Origin: Sphingobacterium sp. LZ7M1
GTDB taxonomy: Bacteria; Bacteroidota; Bacteroidia; Sphingobacteriales; Sphingobacteriaceae
DNA: 64,000 bases
Direction: 5' to 3'
NCBI RefSeq assembly: GCF_024296865.1
Contig: NZ_CP101134.1
Coordinates: forward strand, 868,001 to 932,000
In this document: positions 25,355 through 33,478 of the stretch, piece by piece
Position numbering within the stretch: position 1 is the stretch's first letter
Layout: every line of letters begins with the position of its first letter
Position numbers and translations under genes: made by a program
The notes under the pieces: generated by a model
Told to the model about the DNA's origin: nothing
Seen by the model: the letters and a program-made list of their open reading frames with translations, nothing else
Databases searched by the model: none

Positions 25355-25692
25355 AAATAGATGTGAGATATGGGAAATGGGAAATGGGATTTGAGATGTG
25401 AGATATGAGATGTGTGACAGTGAGTGGGTAATTTAATGGGGATAGATTTGTGATTTGAGATGTGAGATATGAGACAGTGGGGGTGTAGGTTATTGGGGAT
25501 GGATTTGAGATGTGAGATATGAGATGTGTGACAGTGAGTGGGTAATTTAATGGGGATAGATTTGTGATTTGAGATGTGAGATATGAGACAGTGGGGGTGT
25601 AGGTTATTGGGGATGGATTTGAGATGTGAGATTTGATACAGTAGAGATGTAGGTTAATATCTCAATACTCATATCTCAATACTCATATCTCC
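25355..25692. repeat. Intergenic GAGATATGAGAT-family repeat array, copy B (114-bp units)
   Basis: Two consecutive full 114-bp units (25387-25500 and 25501-25614), apparently identical, then a partial third that ends in ATCTCAATACTCAT words in the opposite sense (about 25652-25692). Each unit contains two GAGATGTGAGATATGAGA cores separated by G-rich linkers such as GTGGGTAATTTAATGGGG. A degenerate start (25361-25386) precedes the array. It lies between purB and the small lipoprotein gene and has no coding potential. Copies A and C are at 16836 and 27567. Confidence 0.9.
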
Positions 25693-25706
25693 CTCCCATA
25701 AACAAC

Positions 25707-25731
25707 AAAAGCTCGTTTCTTAAACGAGCTC
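25707..25731 (-). terminator. Terminator of the small lipoprotein gene
   Basis: AGCTCGTTT / AAACGAGCT arms with a 3-nt loop, and a T-rich tail on the minus strand, 28 nt beyond the stop codon. Confidence 0.75.
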
Positions 25732-25758
25732 TTGATGTATTTTTAAAATCTGTTCGGA

Positions 25759-25977
25759 TTATTGAACGTTTTTCAAAGAATCAGCGATAGAATCACCAGT
25801 TGCACGAACTGAATCAGCAACATTTTCTAATGAATCAGCTACGTTTTCAGTAGTTGAATCTACAACGTTTGACAAAGAGTCAGCAGTAGCTTCAGTTTTA
25901 GTTTCTGCGTTGTTACAAGAAGCAACACCGATAGTTAATGCTAAACCTAAGAATCCGAATTTGAATAAATTTTTCAT
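25759..25977 (-). CDS. Small lipoprotein with Ala-Asp-Ser helical repeats
   Basis: A 72-residue protein. The signal sequence ends in the lipobox VASC (acylated Cys21). The mature 51 residues are built from a repeated ADSLxNV/ADSV pattern with many Asp, Ser, Thr and Val at regular spacing, suggesting one amphipathic helix. The ATG at 25977 is chosen because the signal peptide begins there; an upstream ATG at 26004 adds nine residues. Function unknown. Lpp-like or stress-induced small lipoproteins have this size and look. Confidence 0.75.
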   Translation of the reverse strand: MKNLFKFGFLGLALTIGVASCNNAETKTEATADSLSNVVDSTTENVADSLENVADSVRATGDSIADSLKNVQ

Positions 25978-26132
25978 TTTTAATTTTCTATTTAGTTGAA
26001 ACAAATTTGTTTATTTAATTCTTAATACCCAATACCTAAAAAGGTAACCCAAGAAAAGATATTTTTTTAAAATTTTTATTGAACCTTTTGATTTTCAGTC
26101 GTTTGATTTTAAATATTTTCCTTAAGGCAGCG

Positions 26133-26163
26133 CAAATATACTACTGTTTTGCTGATTTGCAAC
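26133..26163 (-). promoter_or_regulatory. Promoter of the small lipoprotein gene
   Basis: On the minus strand GTTG (26160-26163), 19 nt, TATATTTG (26133-26140). It lies about 155 nt before the ATG, so the transcript would have a long leader. Confidence 0.5.
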
Positions 26164-26213
26164 AAGAAAAAACAAAAATTGTTATATTTCTGTTAAATTT
26201 TTAAAAGAATACT

Positions 26214-27563
26214 ATGCTAGAAAGACTACAGAACATCCTAAAACTCATGAAATCAGTGGATTTGGAGCAATTGGAGAAGATATCGAAGAAAGTGGATTTG
26301 GCGGAAGTTTTGGGTGCTGTTTCGAAAATGGACGAAAATCAGCTCAAAATGGCCATGAAAATGTTGACTGGAAGTAAAAAGAAAAAAGATCCACCTCCAA
26401 TCAATGCTGACTTTTATGATATATCGGCAAAACTTTCGGAAGAGGATAGAGCCCTGCAGATGAAAGTCAGGACCTTCCTGGAAACTGAAATACAGCCCAT
26501 CGTCAATAAATATTGGTTACATGATGAATTTCCTTTCGAGATCATTCCCAAGTTGAGGGAGCTCAATGTCTGTGGTTATGTTTATGATGGTTATGGCTGT
26601 GCAGGTGGTACTTCCCTTATGGATGGTATTATTGCCGCTGAATTCGGCCGCGTCGATCCTTCCATTGCTACCTTCCTGGGTGTACAGAGCGGTTTGGCCA
26701 TGGGGTCTATCTATATGTGCGGTTCGGATGAGCAGAAAAATGAATGGTTGCCGGCCATGCAACAGCTGAACAAAATTGGTGCTTTCGGCTTGACGGAACC
26801 TTTGGTGGGTTCTGCGACAGCTGGTGGTTTGACCACGACCTGTAAACGTGATGGAGATAATTGGATATTGAACGGTCAAAAGAAATGGATAGGTAACTCT
26901 ACCTTTTCGGATATTACCATAATCTGGGCAAGGGACCTGGATGACCAACAGGTGAAAGGCTTTATTGTCCGCAAGGAGAATCCTGGCTTTGCCGTAGAGA
27001 AGATCAAGGATAAGATGGCCTTGCGCATTGTGCAGAATGGCCTGATCACCTTGACAGATTGTGTTGTTCCGGAATCAGATCGTATGCCTTATGCCAATTC
27101 CTTCAAGGATACGGCCAAGGTGCTTCAGATGACGAGGGCAGGAGTGGCGTGGATGGCTGTTGGATGTGCTCGTGGAGCCTATGAAAATGCATTGGACTAT
27201 ACCATCAAGCGAGAACAATTTGGTAAACCCATCGCTTCCTTCCAGTTGATCCAAAACCACCTGGTTGAAATGTTGTCCAATCTGACCGCCATGCAAACGC
27301 TGGTTTTCCGTCTTTCGGAATTACAGGACGACGAAAAACTTAGAGATGAACATGCTTCCTTGGCCAAGGTCTTCTGTACCCTTCGCATGCGCGATATCGT
27401 ATCCAAGGCCCGCGAGGTAATGGGCGGAAACGGTATCCTATTGGAATATAACGTAGCTCGCTTCCTTGCAGACGCCGAAGCTATCTACTCTTACGAAGGA
27501 ACCAAAGAAATCAATTCCTTGATCGTTGGAAGAAGTATTACGGGATTTAGTGCTTTTGTGTAA
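26214..27563 (+). CDS. Acyl-CoA dehydrogenase family protein (glutaryl-CoA dehydrogenase-like)
   Basis: A 449-residue flavoenzyme. The FAD and substrate segments AFGLTEPLVGSATAGG and NGQKKWIGNSTFSD are visible, as are the C-terminal REQFGKPIASFQLIQ and the probable catalytic base Glu428 in YSYEGTKEIN. The mid-chain motifs resemble glutaryl-CoA dehydrogenases more than fatty acyl ones, but the substrate is not settled. The first 60 residues are an extra leucine/lysine-rich helical extension ending in a KKKKDPPP linker, absent from typical family members. No etfAB or catabolic genes adjoin. Confidence 0.88.
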   Translation: MLERLQNILKLMKSVDLEQLEKISKKVDLAEVLGAVSKMDENQLKMAMKMLTGSKKKKDPPPINADFYDISAKLSEEDRALQMKVRTFLETEIQPIVNKYWLHDEFPFEIIPKLRELNVCGYVYDGYGCAGGTSLMDGIIAAEFGRVDPSIATFLGVQSGLAMGSIYMCGSDEQKNEWLPAMQQLNKIGAFGLTEPLVGSATAGGLTTTCKRDGDNWILNGQKKWIGNSTFSDITIIWARDLDDQQVKGFIVRKENPGFAVEKIKDKMALRIVQNGLITLTDCVVPESDRMPYANSFKDTAKVLQMTRAGVAWMAVGCARGAYENALDYTIKREQFGKPIASFQLIQNHLVEMLSNLTAMQTLVFRLSELQDDEKLRDEHASLAKVFCTLRMRDIVSKAREVMGGNGILLEYNVARFLADAEAIYSYEGTKEINSLIVGRSITGFSAFV

Positions 27564-27566
27564 AGG

Positions 27567-27917
27567 GAGATGTGAGATATGAGATAGGAGATTTGAGATA
27601 GAAAGGGTACATATTATCGATTCTAAAATCCATAAAATTTATCAAGATTGATATCTCATATCTCAATACTCACATCTCAATACTAATAAAATAGTTATTA
27701 CGGTTGATATCTCATATCTCAATACTCACATCTCAATACTAATAAAATAGTTATTACGGTTGATATCTCATATCTCAGTACTCACATCTCAGTACTAATA
27801 AAATAGTTATTACGGTTGATATCTCATATCTCAATACTCACATCTCAATACTAATAAAATAGTTATTACGGTTGATATCTCATATCTCAATACTCCCATC
27901 TCAATACTAATAAAACA
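27567..27917. repeat. Intergenic GAGATATGAGAT-family repeat array, copy C (five 56-bp units)
   Basis: It starts with GATGTGAGATATGAGAT-type words (27569-27607). After a 40-bp unique stretch come four complete 56-bp units at 27648, 27704, 27760 and 27816 and a partial fifth at 27872. Each unit has TTGATATCTCATATCTCAATAC followed by CTCACATCTCAATAC and a constant AATAAAATAGTTATTACGG tail. Unit 3 has two A-to-G changes and unit 5 one change. The units carry no unique spacers, so this is not a CRISPR array. It lies between two convergent genes, beside their shared terminator. Confidence 0.92.
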
Positions 27918-27958
27918 ACAATCCCCGGTTTTTTCTGACCGGGGATTGTTGTTTTATT
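27912..27958. terminator. Bidirectional terminator between the acyl-CoA dehydrogenase and yidC
   Basis: Perfect 18-bp arms AAAACAACAATCCCCGGT (27912-27929) and its complement (27938-27955), followed by T runs. It overlaps the yidC stop codon. Confidence 0.9.
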
Positions 27959-29789
27959 TTTTGTCCTTATTCTGTTGAGCGGCTTGTTGAGCTCTCATCA
28001 TTTCTTCCATTTTCTTTTGGAAGGAGGATTGTTTCTTTTCAGATGCTGGTTTCTTTTTGTTTGCTTCGATACCTGCAAGGATCTTGTCGTCGTTTACGAA
28101 TTGACGGATGATCACTTGGGTTAAGAAGGTAAGAACCGCAGACAGGAAGTAGTAATAGTTCAGACCTGCTGGGAAGCTATTCAATACAAAGAAGAATACC
28201 AATGGCATGATGTACCCGATGTATTTCATTTGGTTGTTTACAGCTCCTGATGTGGAGTTGTTGTACCAAGTGGTCAACAAGGTTGTCAAGGTCATCAAGA
28301 TACACATGAACGAGATGTGGTCTACACCTAATAAAGGAAGAGGTGCAAAGGTGATCGGCGCATCGTATGTTGATAGGTCTTTGATCCACATGAAGCTTTC
28401 TCCACGTAATTCGAACAAGTTCGGGAAGAAGAAGAAGAATGCTAAGGTGAAAGGCATCTGAAGCAATAGAGGGAGACATCCACCAAGTGGGTTTACTCCA
28501 GCTTGTTTGTAAAGCTTCATCTGTTCCTGTTGCAATAACATTGGATTGTCATCACCAACTTTTGCTTTGATCTCGTCCAGCTGAGGTTTTAACACACGCA
28601 TTTTACCCATAGATTGGTAAGACTTGTAGGTTAATGGGAACATCAGGAGTTTAAGGAACAAGGTAAGGATCAAGATTACGATACCATAGTTCATGTTGAA
28701 ACCATCTAAGAAATCGAAGATAGGAACGGTGATGAATTTATTGATCCAGCCCATTGGTCCCCAGCCCATATTAATGATTTTGTCGAAACCATTCCCTTCA
28801 GCCTTTAACGTTTTGTATTGGTTAGGACCGAAGAAGAAGCTGAAGCCATGAAGGCTTTCATTTTGTTTGTTTAATGCCAGTTCAGTGGAAGCACGGTAAT
28901 GTTTTACCACACTGTCTTGAGTGATCAAGGTTGATTTAAGGTCTGCATTTACGAAACCTTCTTTGCTGGTCAGGATGCTAGAGAAGAAGTGTTGTTTGAA
29001 AGCAATCCAAGATACTTTCTTTTCTAATTTCTCTTCATCATCGCTAGTTTCTGAAAGATGGTCTACAGAACCGTCTACTTCTTTATAGAAGATTCCCGAC
29101 TTCTCACGTTCAGACTTTACGTTACGCTCTTTTTGCAATAAAGTGGTTTCCCAGTTCAATAACATTTTATTCGAGCTTACATCCACCAAGCTTCCGATTC
29201 CAACGGTTTTGATGTCAAACTGAACGTTGTAATCATTGCCTTTTAAGGTATAGATATAATCAATGTATTTGTCTGCAGCGTATGAAAGGCGCATGGTCAA
29301 TGATTTGGCGTCCTGTCCAGCGACCGAGAAGCTAGCTCCTTGGGCTTGGAAGAACAGGTCATTCGTTTTTACAGCCTTTCCAGGGATATTGAATTCAAGG
29401 CCAAAACGGTTGTCATCGCCTTCGAATAAGATAAGTTTAGATCCGTCAAAATTGGTCTCACCCTTAAGTTCAACTGATTTTACACGACCACCTTTGGTGC
29501 TTACGTTTACTTTAAGGAGTTCGTTTTCCAACGTAACGATCTGCTCCGAACCTACGGAAGCAGAACCAAAAGGTTGGCTCAACAGCACAGAATCTGCAAC
29601 GGCAGGAGTGGTAGTGGTAGCAGCTTTTAAGGAGTCGCTGATCGGAGCCAAACCTTCTTTTGCTCTTTTGATTGAATCTTGATGTTGTTGTTCCTTTTTG
29701 ATCTCGGCATCGGATGGCTTCAGGAAGTAGAAGGATCCAGCCAAGATGGCAAAGATGAAGATGAAACCTAGAATGTTATTTCTATCCAT
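27954..29789 (-). CDS. yidC: Membrane protein insertase YidC
   Basis: A 611-residue YidC of normal bacterial length. An N-terminal anchor (about residues 5-22, starting MDRNNILGFIFIF) is followed by a large periplasmic beta domain (about 75-350) and the conserved Oxa1-like insertase region (about 360-575), with MLLQQEQMKLYKQAGVNPLGGCLP and later TM segments. The C-terminus is basic and Gln-rich, a ribosome-contacting tail. It inserts and folds inner-membrane proteins with or without SecYEG. It sits 38 bp downstream of pyrG and is probably cotranscribed with it. Confidence 0.97.
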   Translation of the reverse strand: MDRNNILGFIFIFAILAGSFYFLKPSDAEIKKEQQHQDSIKRAKEGLAPISDSLKAATTTTPAVADSVLLSQPFGSASVGSEQIVTLENELLKVNVSTKGGRVKSVELKGETNFDGSKLILFEGDDNRFGLEFNIPGKAVKTNDLFFQAQGASFSVAGQDAKSLTMRLSYAADKYIDYIYTLKGNDYNVQFDIKTVGIGSLVDVSSNKMLLNWETTLLQKERNVKSEREKSGIFYKEVDGSVDHLSETSDDEEKLEKKVSWIAFKQHFFSSILTSKEGFVNADLKSTLITQDSVVKHYRASTELALNKQNESLHGFSFFFGPNQYKTLKAEGNGFDKIINMGWGPMGWINKFITVPIFDFLDGFNMNYGIVILILTLFLKLLMFPLTYKSYQSMGKMRVLKPQLDEIKAKVGDDNPMLLQQEQMKLYKQAGVNPLGGCLPLLLQMPFTLAFFFFFPNLFELRGESFMWIKDLSTYDAPITFAPLPLLGVDHISFMCILMTLTTLLTTWYNNSTSGAVNNQMKYIGYIMPLVFFFVLNSFPAGLNYYYFLSAVLTFLTQVIIRQFVNDDKILAGIEANKKKPASEKKQSSFQKKMEEMMRAQQAAQQNKDKK

Positions 29790-29827
29790 TGTTTATTAAT
29801 TACTATTAATATATAGAGGTCTAAACT

Positions 29828-31438
29828 CTACTTTGATTTTTTATGTGTTAATGCAGCGGCTACAAAGCTAACAAAAAGTGGGTGAGGATTTACCACTGTT
29901 GACTTTAATTCTGGATGAAATTGTCCAGCAACAAAGAAAGGATGGTCCCTTAGTTCCACGATTTCCACTAAACCAGTGCTTGGATTGATACCTGAGGCAA
30001 TCATTCCGGCCTTTTCGTAATCTTTTAGATACGCATTGTTAAATTCGTAACGATGGCGGTGTCTTTCAGTAATTTTTGACTTGCCATAAACGCCATATGC
30101 CTTTGTTCCTTTTTTGATTTCACAATCATAAGCACCCAAACGCATGGTTCCACCCATGTTTTTGATGTTCTTTTGTTCTTCCATCAAGTTGATTACTGGA
30201 TGTGGCGTATTTTCATCCATTTCGAAGCTGTTTGCACCTTTTAGGCCCAATACGTTTCTTCCAAATTCAATAACCGAACATTGCATGCCTAAACAGATTC
30301 CGAAGAAAGGAATTTTGTTTTCACGAACGTAACGGATCGTTTCTAGCTTTCCGTCAAGTCCGCGCTCTCCAAATCCTGGAGCTACCAATACACCGTCCAA
30401 ACCTTTCAGTTTTTCAGCAACGTTTTCTTGGTTGACACTTTCTGCGGCGATATATTTTACTTTTACGCGGGTTTCATTGGTAGCACCTGCATGGATAAAG
30501 GCTTCCGCGATAGATTTGTAGGCATCTGGAAGCTCCACATATTTTCCTACAAGACCGATGTTCACCTCGTCTGTTGGGTTCTTCAATTTGCCTAGGAATG
30601 ATTTCCAGTTTTCTAGATCTGGTTCATTTTTGGTTGAAAGTTTCAATTTCGCCAAAACAGTTTTGTCCAATTGCTCTTTCAACATATTCAATGGCACATC
30701 ATAAATCGTAGGAGCATCGATAGATTCCACTACGGCATTGATGTTTACATTGCAGAACAAAGCTAACTTTTTACGGATGTCATTGTTCAGTTTGTGTTCA
30801 GTCCGACATACTAAGATGTCTGGTTGAACACCATATTCCAATAATGTTTTTACGGAGTGTTGAGTAGGTTTGGTCTTTAGCTCACCAGCAGCAGCGAGGT
30901 AAGGGACCAAGGTCAAGTGAATTACCAAAGAGTCGTTATTGCCCAACTCCCAACGTAATTGACGTACTGCCTCAATGAAAGGTAGGGATTCGATATCACC
31001 AACGGTACCACCCAATTCAGTGATGACGATATCATATTCACCAGATTGACCCAATAGCAACATGCGGCGTTTGATCTCATCAGTAATGTGAGGAACGACC
31101 TGAACGGTTTTGCCAAGGTAGGCACCAGCGCGTTCTTGTTCAATCACATGGCTGTAGATACGGCCTGTTGTAACGTTGTTTGCTTGGGAAGTAGGGACAT
31201 TCAGGAAACGTTCGTAGTGACCTAGGTCAAGGTCCGTTTCTGCACCGTCCTCTGTAACATAACATTCTCCATGTTCATAAGGGTTCAATGTTCCTGGATC
31301 AATATTGATGTACGGGTCAAATTTCTGGATGGTTACTTTTAAACCACGTGCTTGGAGAAGCTTGGCAAGGGAAGCTGCAATAATTCCTTTCCCTAACGAC
31401 GAAGTTACGCCGCCCGTAACAAAGATATATTTAGTCAT
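29828..31438 (-). CDS. pyrG: CTP synthase
   Basis: A 536-residue CTP synthase. The synthetase domain opens with [17 protein letters not shown] (P-loop-like) and has [33 protein letters not shown] split over the active site. The C-terminal glutaminase has the nucleophilic Cys in [12 protein letters not shown] and the His-Glu pair in [10 protein letters not shown]. It makes CTP from UTP, ATP and glutamine. Upstream is a TACCTTTG promoter box; yidC follows on the same strand. Confidence 0.98.
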   Translation of the reverse strand: MTKYIFVTGGVTSSLGKGIIAASLAKLLQARGLKVTIQKFDPYINIDPGTLNPYEHGECYVTEDGAETDLDLGHYERFLNVPTSQANNVTTGRIYSHVIEQERAGAYLGKTVQVVPHITDEIKRRMLLLGQSGEYDIVITELGGTVGDIESLPFIEAVRQLRWELGNNDSLVIHLTLVPYLAAAGELKTKPTQHSVKTLLEYGVQPDILVCRTEHKLNNDIRKKLALFCNVNINAVVESIDAPTIYDVPLNMLKEQLDKTVLAKLKLSTKNEPDLENWKSFLGKLKNPTDEVNIGLVGKYVELPDAYKSIAEAFIHAGATNETRVKVKYIAAESVNQENVAEKLKGLDGVLVAPGFGERGLDGKLETIRYVRENKIPFFGICLGMQCSVIEFGRNVLGLKGANSFEMDENTPHPVINLMEEQKNIKNMGGTMRLGAYDCEIKKGTKAYGVYGKSKITERHRHRYEFNNAYLKDYEKAGMIASGINPSTGLVEIVELRDHPFFVAGQFHPELKSTVVNPHPLFVSFVAAALTHKKSK

Positions 31439-31507
31439 AACAATAATGGATTTCTAACTTAGATGCCTAGATAAAAAGCATCGTTCATCTGCTCTATGTA
31501 CGGGATA

Positions 31508-31515
31508 CAAAGGTA
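31508..31515 (-). promoter_or_regulatory. Candidate -7 box of pyrG-yidC
   Basis: TACCTTTG on the minus strand, 69 nt before the pyrG ATG; the -33 position reads TTAG after 21 nt, a weak match to TTTG. Confidence 0.5.
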
Positions 31516-31678
31516 CGAATTTTTATTAAATAAGGTCTAAAAAAAATCGTTCGAAACCAATTGTGAGGTTAACGAAACGAAAGTCAATCAGTTGGAACGG
31601 TATTTAGTCGTTTTTTTACTTTCCACAGATGGTTGTGGAATTGGAATTCTGCTAACTTTAGGGTAAAAATCAAATAAT

Positions 31679-32668
31679 ATGGAATACAGAAGAATGGGAA
31701 AGAGTGGCCTTCAGCTGAGTGCGCTGTCATTTGGCTCATGGGTCACTTTCGCCAGACAAACTGATGATAACACCAATGAGCGCCTGATGGCACAGGCTTA
31801 TGAGGCCGGCGTAAATTTCTTTGACAATGCTGAAGTGTATTCTGCTGGGCTTTCTGAGGAAATGATGGGCAGGGTTTTGAAAAAGCTGAACTGGGATAGG
31901 TCGTCCTATGTCCTGTCTAGCAAAGCTTACTTTGGCTGGAAAGGCGTAGACAAGAAGCCGAACCAACATGGATTGAGCAGAAAGCATTTGATGGAAGCCT
32001 GTCATGAAGCCTTGGAAAGGATGCAGGTTGAATATCTGGACCTTTATTATTGTCATCGGCCTGATCAAAATGTCCCCATTGAAGAGGTGGTCAGAACGAT
32101 GAACACCTTGATCCAACAAGGAAAGATATTCTATTGGGGGACCTCGGAATGGTCAGCAGCTGAAATCATGGAGGCACACATGATTGCCAGGGATCTAGGA
32201 TTGGAAGGTCCATCAGTAGAACAGCCTGAATATAACCTGTTCAACAGAAGAAAGATTGAAGTAGATTATGATCCAATCTTTAGAAATGTTGGCATGGGCA
32301 CTACCATCTGGAGTCCTTTGGCTTCTGGGCTTTTGACTGGTAAATATAATGATGGCATTCCAGAAGGTTCAAGAATGTCCCTGGAAGGCTATGAATGGTT
32401 GCGGGATAAGGCTGTTGTTAATGATAAATTGAATCGGGTGAAGGCGCTAGGAGTTTTCGCCAATGAGCTTGGAGTTTCACTGCCAACTTTATGCATAGCA
32501 TGGTGCATCAGCAATCCGAATGTAACAACGGCAATCTTGGGAGCGACCAAAGAAAGTCAGTTGACCGAAAACCTAAAAGCATTGGATGTACTTCCCCTGA
32601 TTACAGCAGAAGTGAAAGAAAAGATTGATGAGATTATGGGAACCAAGCCTGTTGTCATACAGAATTAA
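31679..32668 (+). CDS. Aldo/keto reductase (Kv-beta-like)
   Basis: A 329-residue AKR-fold NADPH oxidoreductase. The catalytic residues are present: Asp and Tyr in FDNAEVYSAG, Lys in LSSKAYFGWKG and His in LYYCHRPDQN. The GLLTGKYNDGIPEGSRM loop and the C-terminal ILGATKESQLTENL NADP-binding segment resemble the AKR6/YghZ group related to potassium-channel beta subunits. It probably reduces small aldehydes or ketones. Transcribed alone; a terminator lies beyond its 3' end, shared with rplS. Confidence 0.92.
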   Translation: MEYRRMGKSGLQLSALSFGSWVTFARQTDDNTNERLMAQAYEAGVNFFDNAEVYSAGLSEEMMGRVLKKLNWDRSSYVLSSKAYFGWKGVDKKPNQHGLSRKHLMEACHEALERMQVEYLDLYYCHRPDQNVPIEEVVRTMNTLIQQGKIFYWGTSEWSAAEIMEAHMIARDLGLEGPSVEQPEYNLFNRRKIEVDYDPIFRNVGMGTTIWSPLASGLLTGKYNDGIPEGSRMSLEGYEWLRDKAVVNDKLNRVKALGVFANELGVSLPTLCIAWCISNPNVTTAILGATKESQLTENLKALDVLPLITAEVKEKIDEIMGTKPVVIQN

Positions 32669-32695
32669 GCGCGCTTGGTTTAAGGACAAATAAAT

Positions 32696-32730
32696 AAGGG
32701 CTTTGCAAATGCGAAGCCCTTAAATATAAT
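32696..32730. terminator. Bidirectional terminator between the aldo/keto reductase and rplS
   Basis: AAGGGCTT / AAGCCCTT arms (32696-32703 and 32714-32721) with A/T-rich flanks on both strands, between convergent genes. Confidence 0.7.
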
Positions 32731-32746
32731 TTTTAAAGTCTCTCGA

Positions 32747-33091
32747 TTATCTTTTTGATTTGATACGAGCAGCTTTTCCGGTAAGACCACGTAAATAAAA
32801 TAATTTAGCGCGACGTACTTTACCAATGCTGTTAACTTCTATTTTCTCAATGTTAGGAGAGTTTACAGGAAAAATACGCTCTACACCAATACCGTTAGAG
32901 ATTTTACGAACGGTAAAAGTAGCATTAGCTCCTTCGCTGTTTAATTGAATTACCACACCTTGGTACACCTGTACACGCTCTTTATTTCCTTCGCGAATTT
33001 TATAATGAACGCTGATGGTATCTCCGGCTTTGAAAGCGGGATTTTCATTTTTTACTACCGCTTGTTCTTCTACAAATTTTACTAAATCCAT
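32747..33091 (-). CDS. rplS: Large ribosomal subunit protein bL19
   Basis: A 114-residue L19, normal length. It shows [29 protein letters not shown], the [18 protein letters not shown] segment and the basic [18 protein letters not shown] tail. It lies at the 30S-50S interface. In this genome it stands apart from rpsP/trmD, as is usual for Bacteroidota. Monocistronic, with no Shine-Dalgarno sequence. Confidence 0.98.
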   Translation of the reverse strand: MDLVKFVEEQAVVKNENPAFKAGDTISVHYKIREGNKERVQVYQGVVIQLNSEGANATFTVRKISNGIGVERIFPVNSPNIEKIEVNSIGKVRRAKLFYLRGLTGKAARIKSKR

Positions 33092-33478
33092 GATTCTGAG
33101 TAATTAATAACGATATTTAACCTGTAAAAATCGGAATGCAATATTACAGCTTTATTTTGATATTTGAAAATTCTTTTTTAAAAATATTCCACATTTCGTC
33201 GAATGCCTGCAAAAGTAAAAAAAATATAAACCAATTCCATATTTATTCCTGAATATCCACCTGTTTTTTAAAGTATTATTTTTTGATCTGGCTAAAGCGC
33301 AATAAATGAACCTTTTAGGTTTTGTTTTTCTTGATTACACTAATGTTTACCGAAAGGTTAAAATCTAAATGTTAAGGTTAAAATACGGTTGTAATAGGGT
33401 ATAATACGGTCACTATGCTGTCTTAAATCTTTGGAAATTAGGAGGTCAGAAATTGAATAACCAATAAACACTAACTAG
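33092..33478. other. Intergenic region between divergent rplS and susC
   Basis: 387 bp, A/T-rich. A TACTTTTG box on the minus strand at 33210-33217 is a likely -7 element for rplS. On the susC side, AATCTTTG (33425-33432) is the closest match to a -7 box. An AGGAGG at 33440-33445 is too far from the susC ATG to act as its ribosome-binding site. No gene seen. Confidence 0.4.

Noticed and set aside
27648..27917. CRISPR-like appearance of the 56-bp array
   Set aside because: Units are contiguous with no unique spacers, and no cas genes are present.
32641..32680. AACCAAGC / GCTTGGTT inverted repeat at the end of the aldo/keto reductase gene
   Set aside because: Wide spacing and no T run; the following hairpin at 32696 is the better terminator.
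33440..33445. AGGAGG as the ribosome-binding site of susC 1
   Set aside because: It is about 33 nt before the ATG, too far. The short TTG frame directly after it encodes only four residues.
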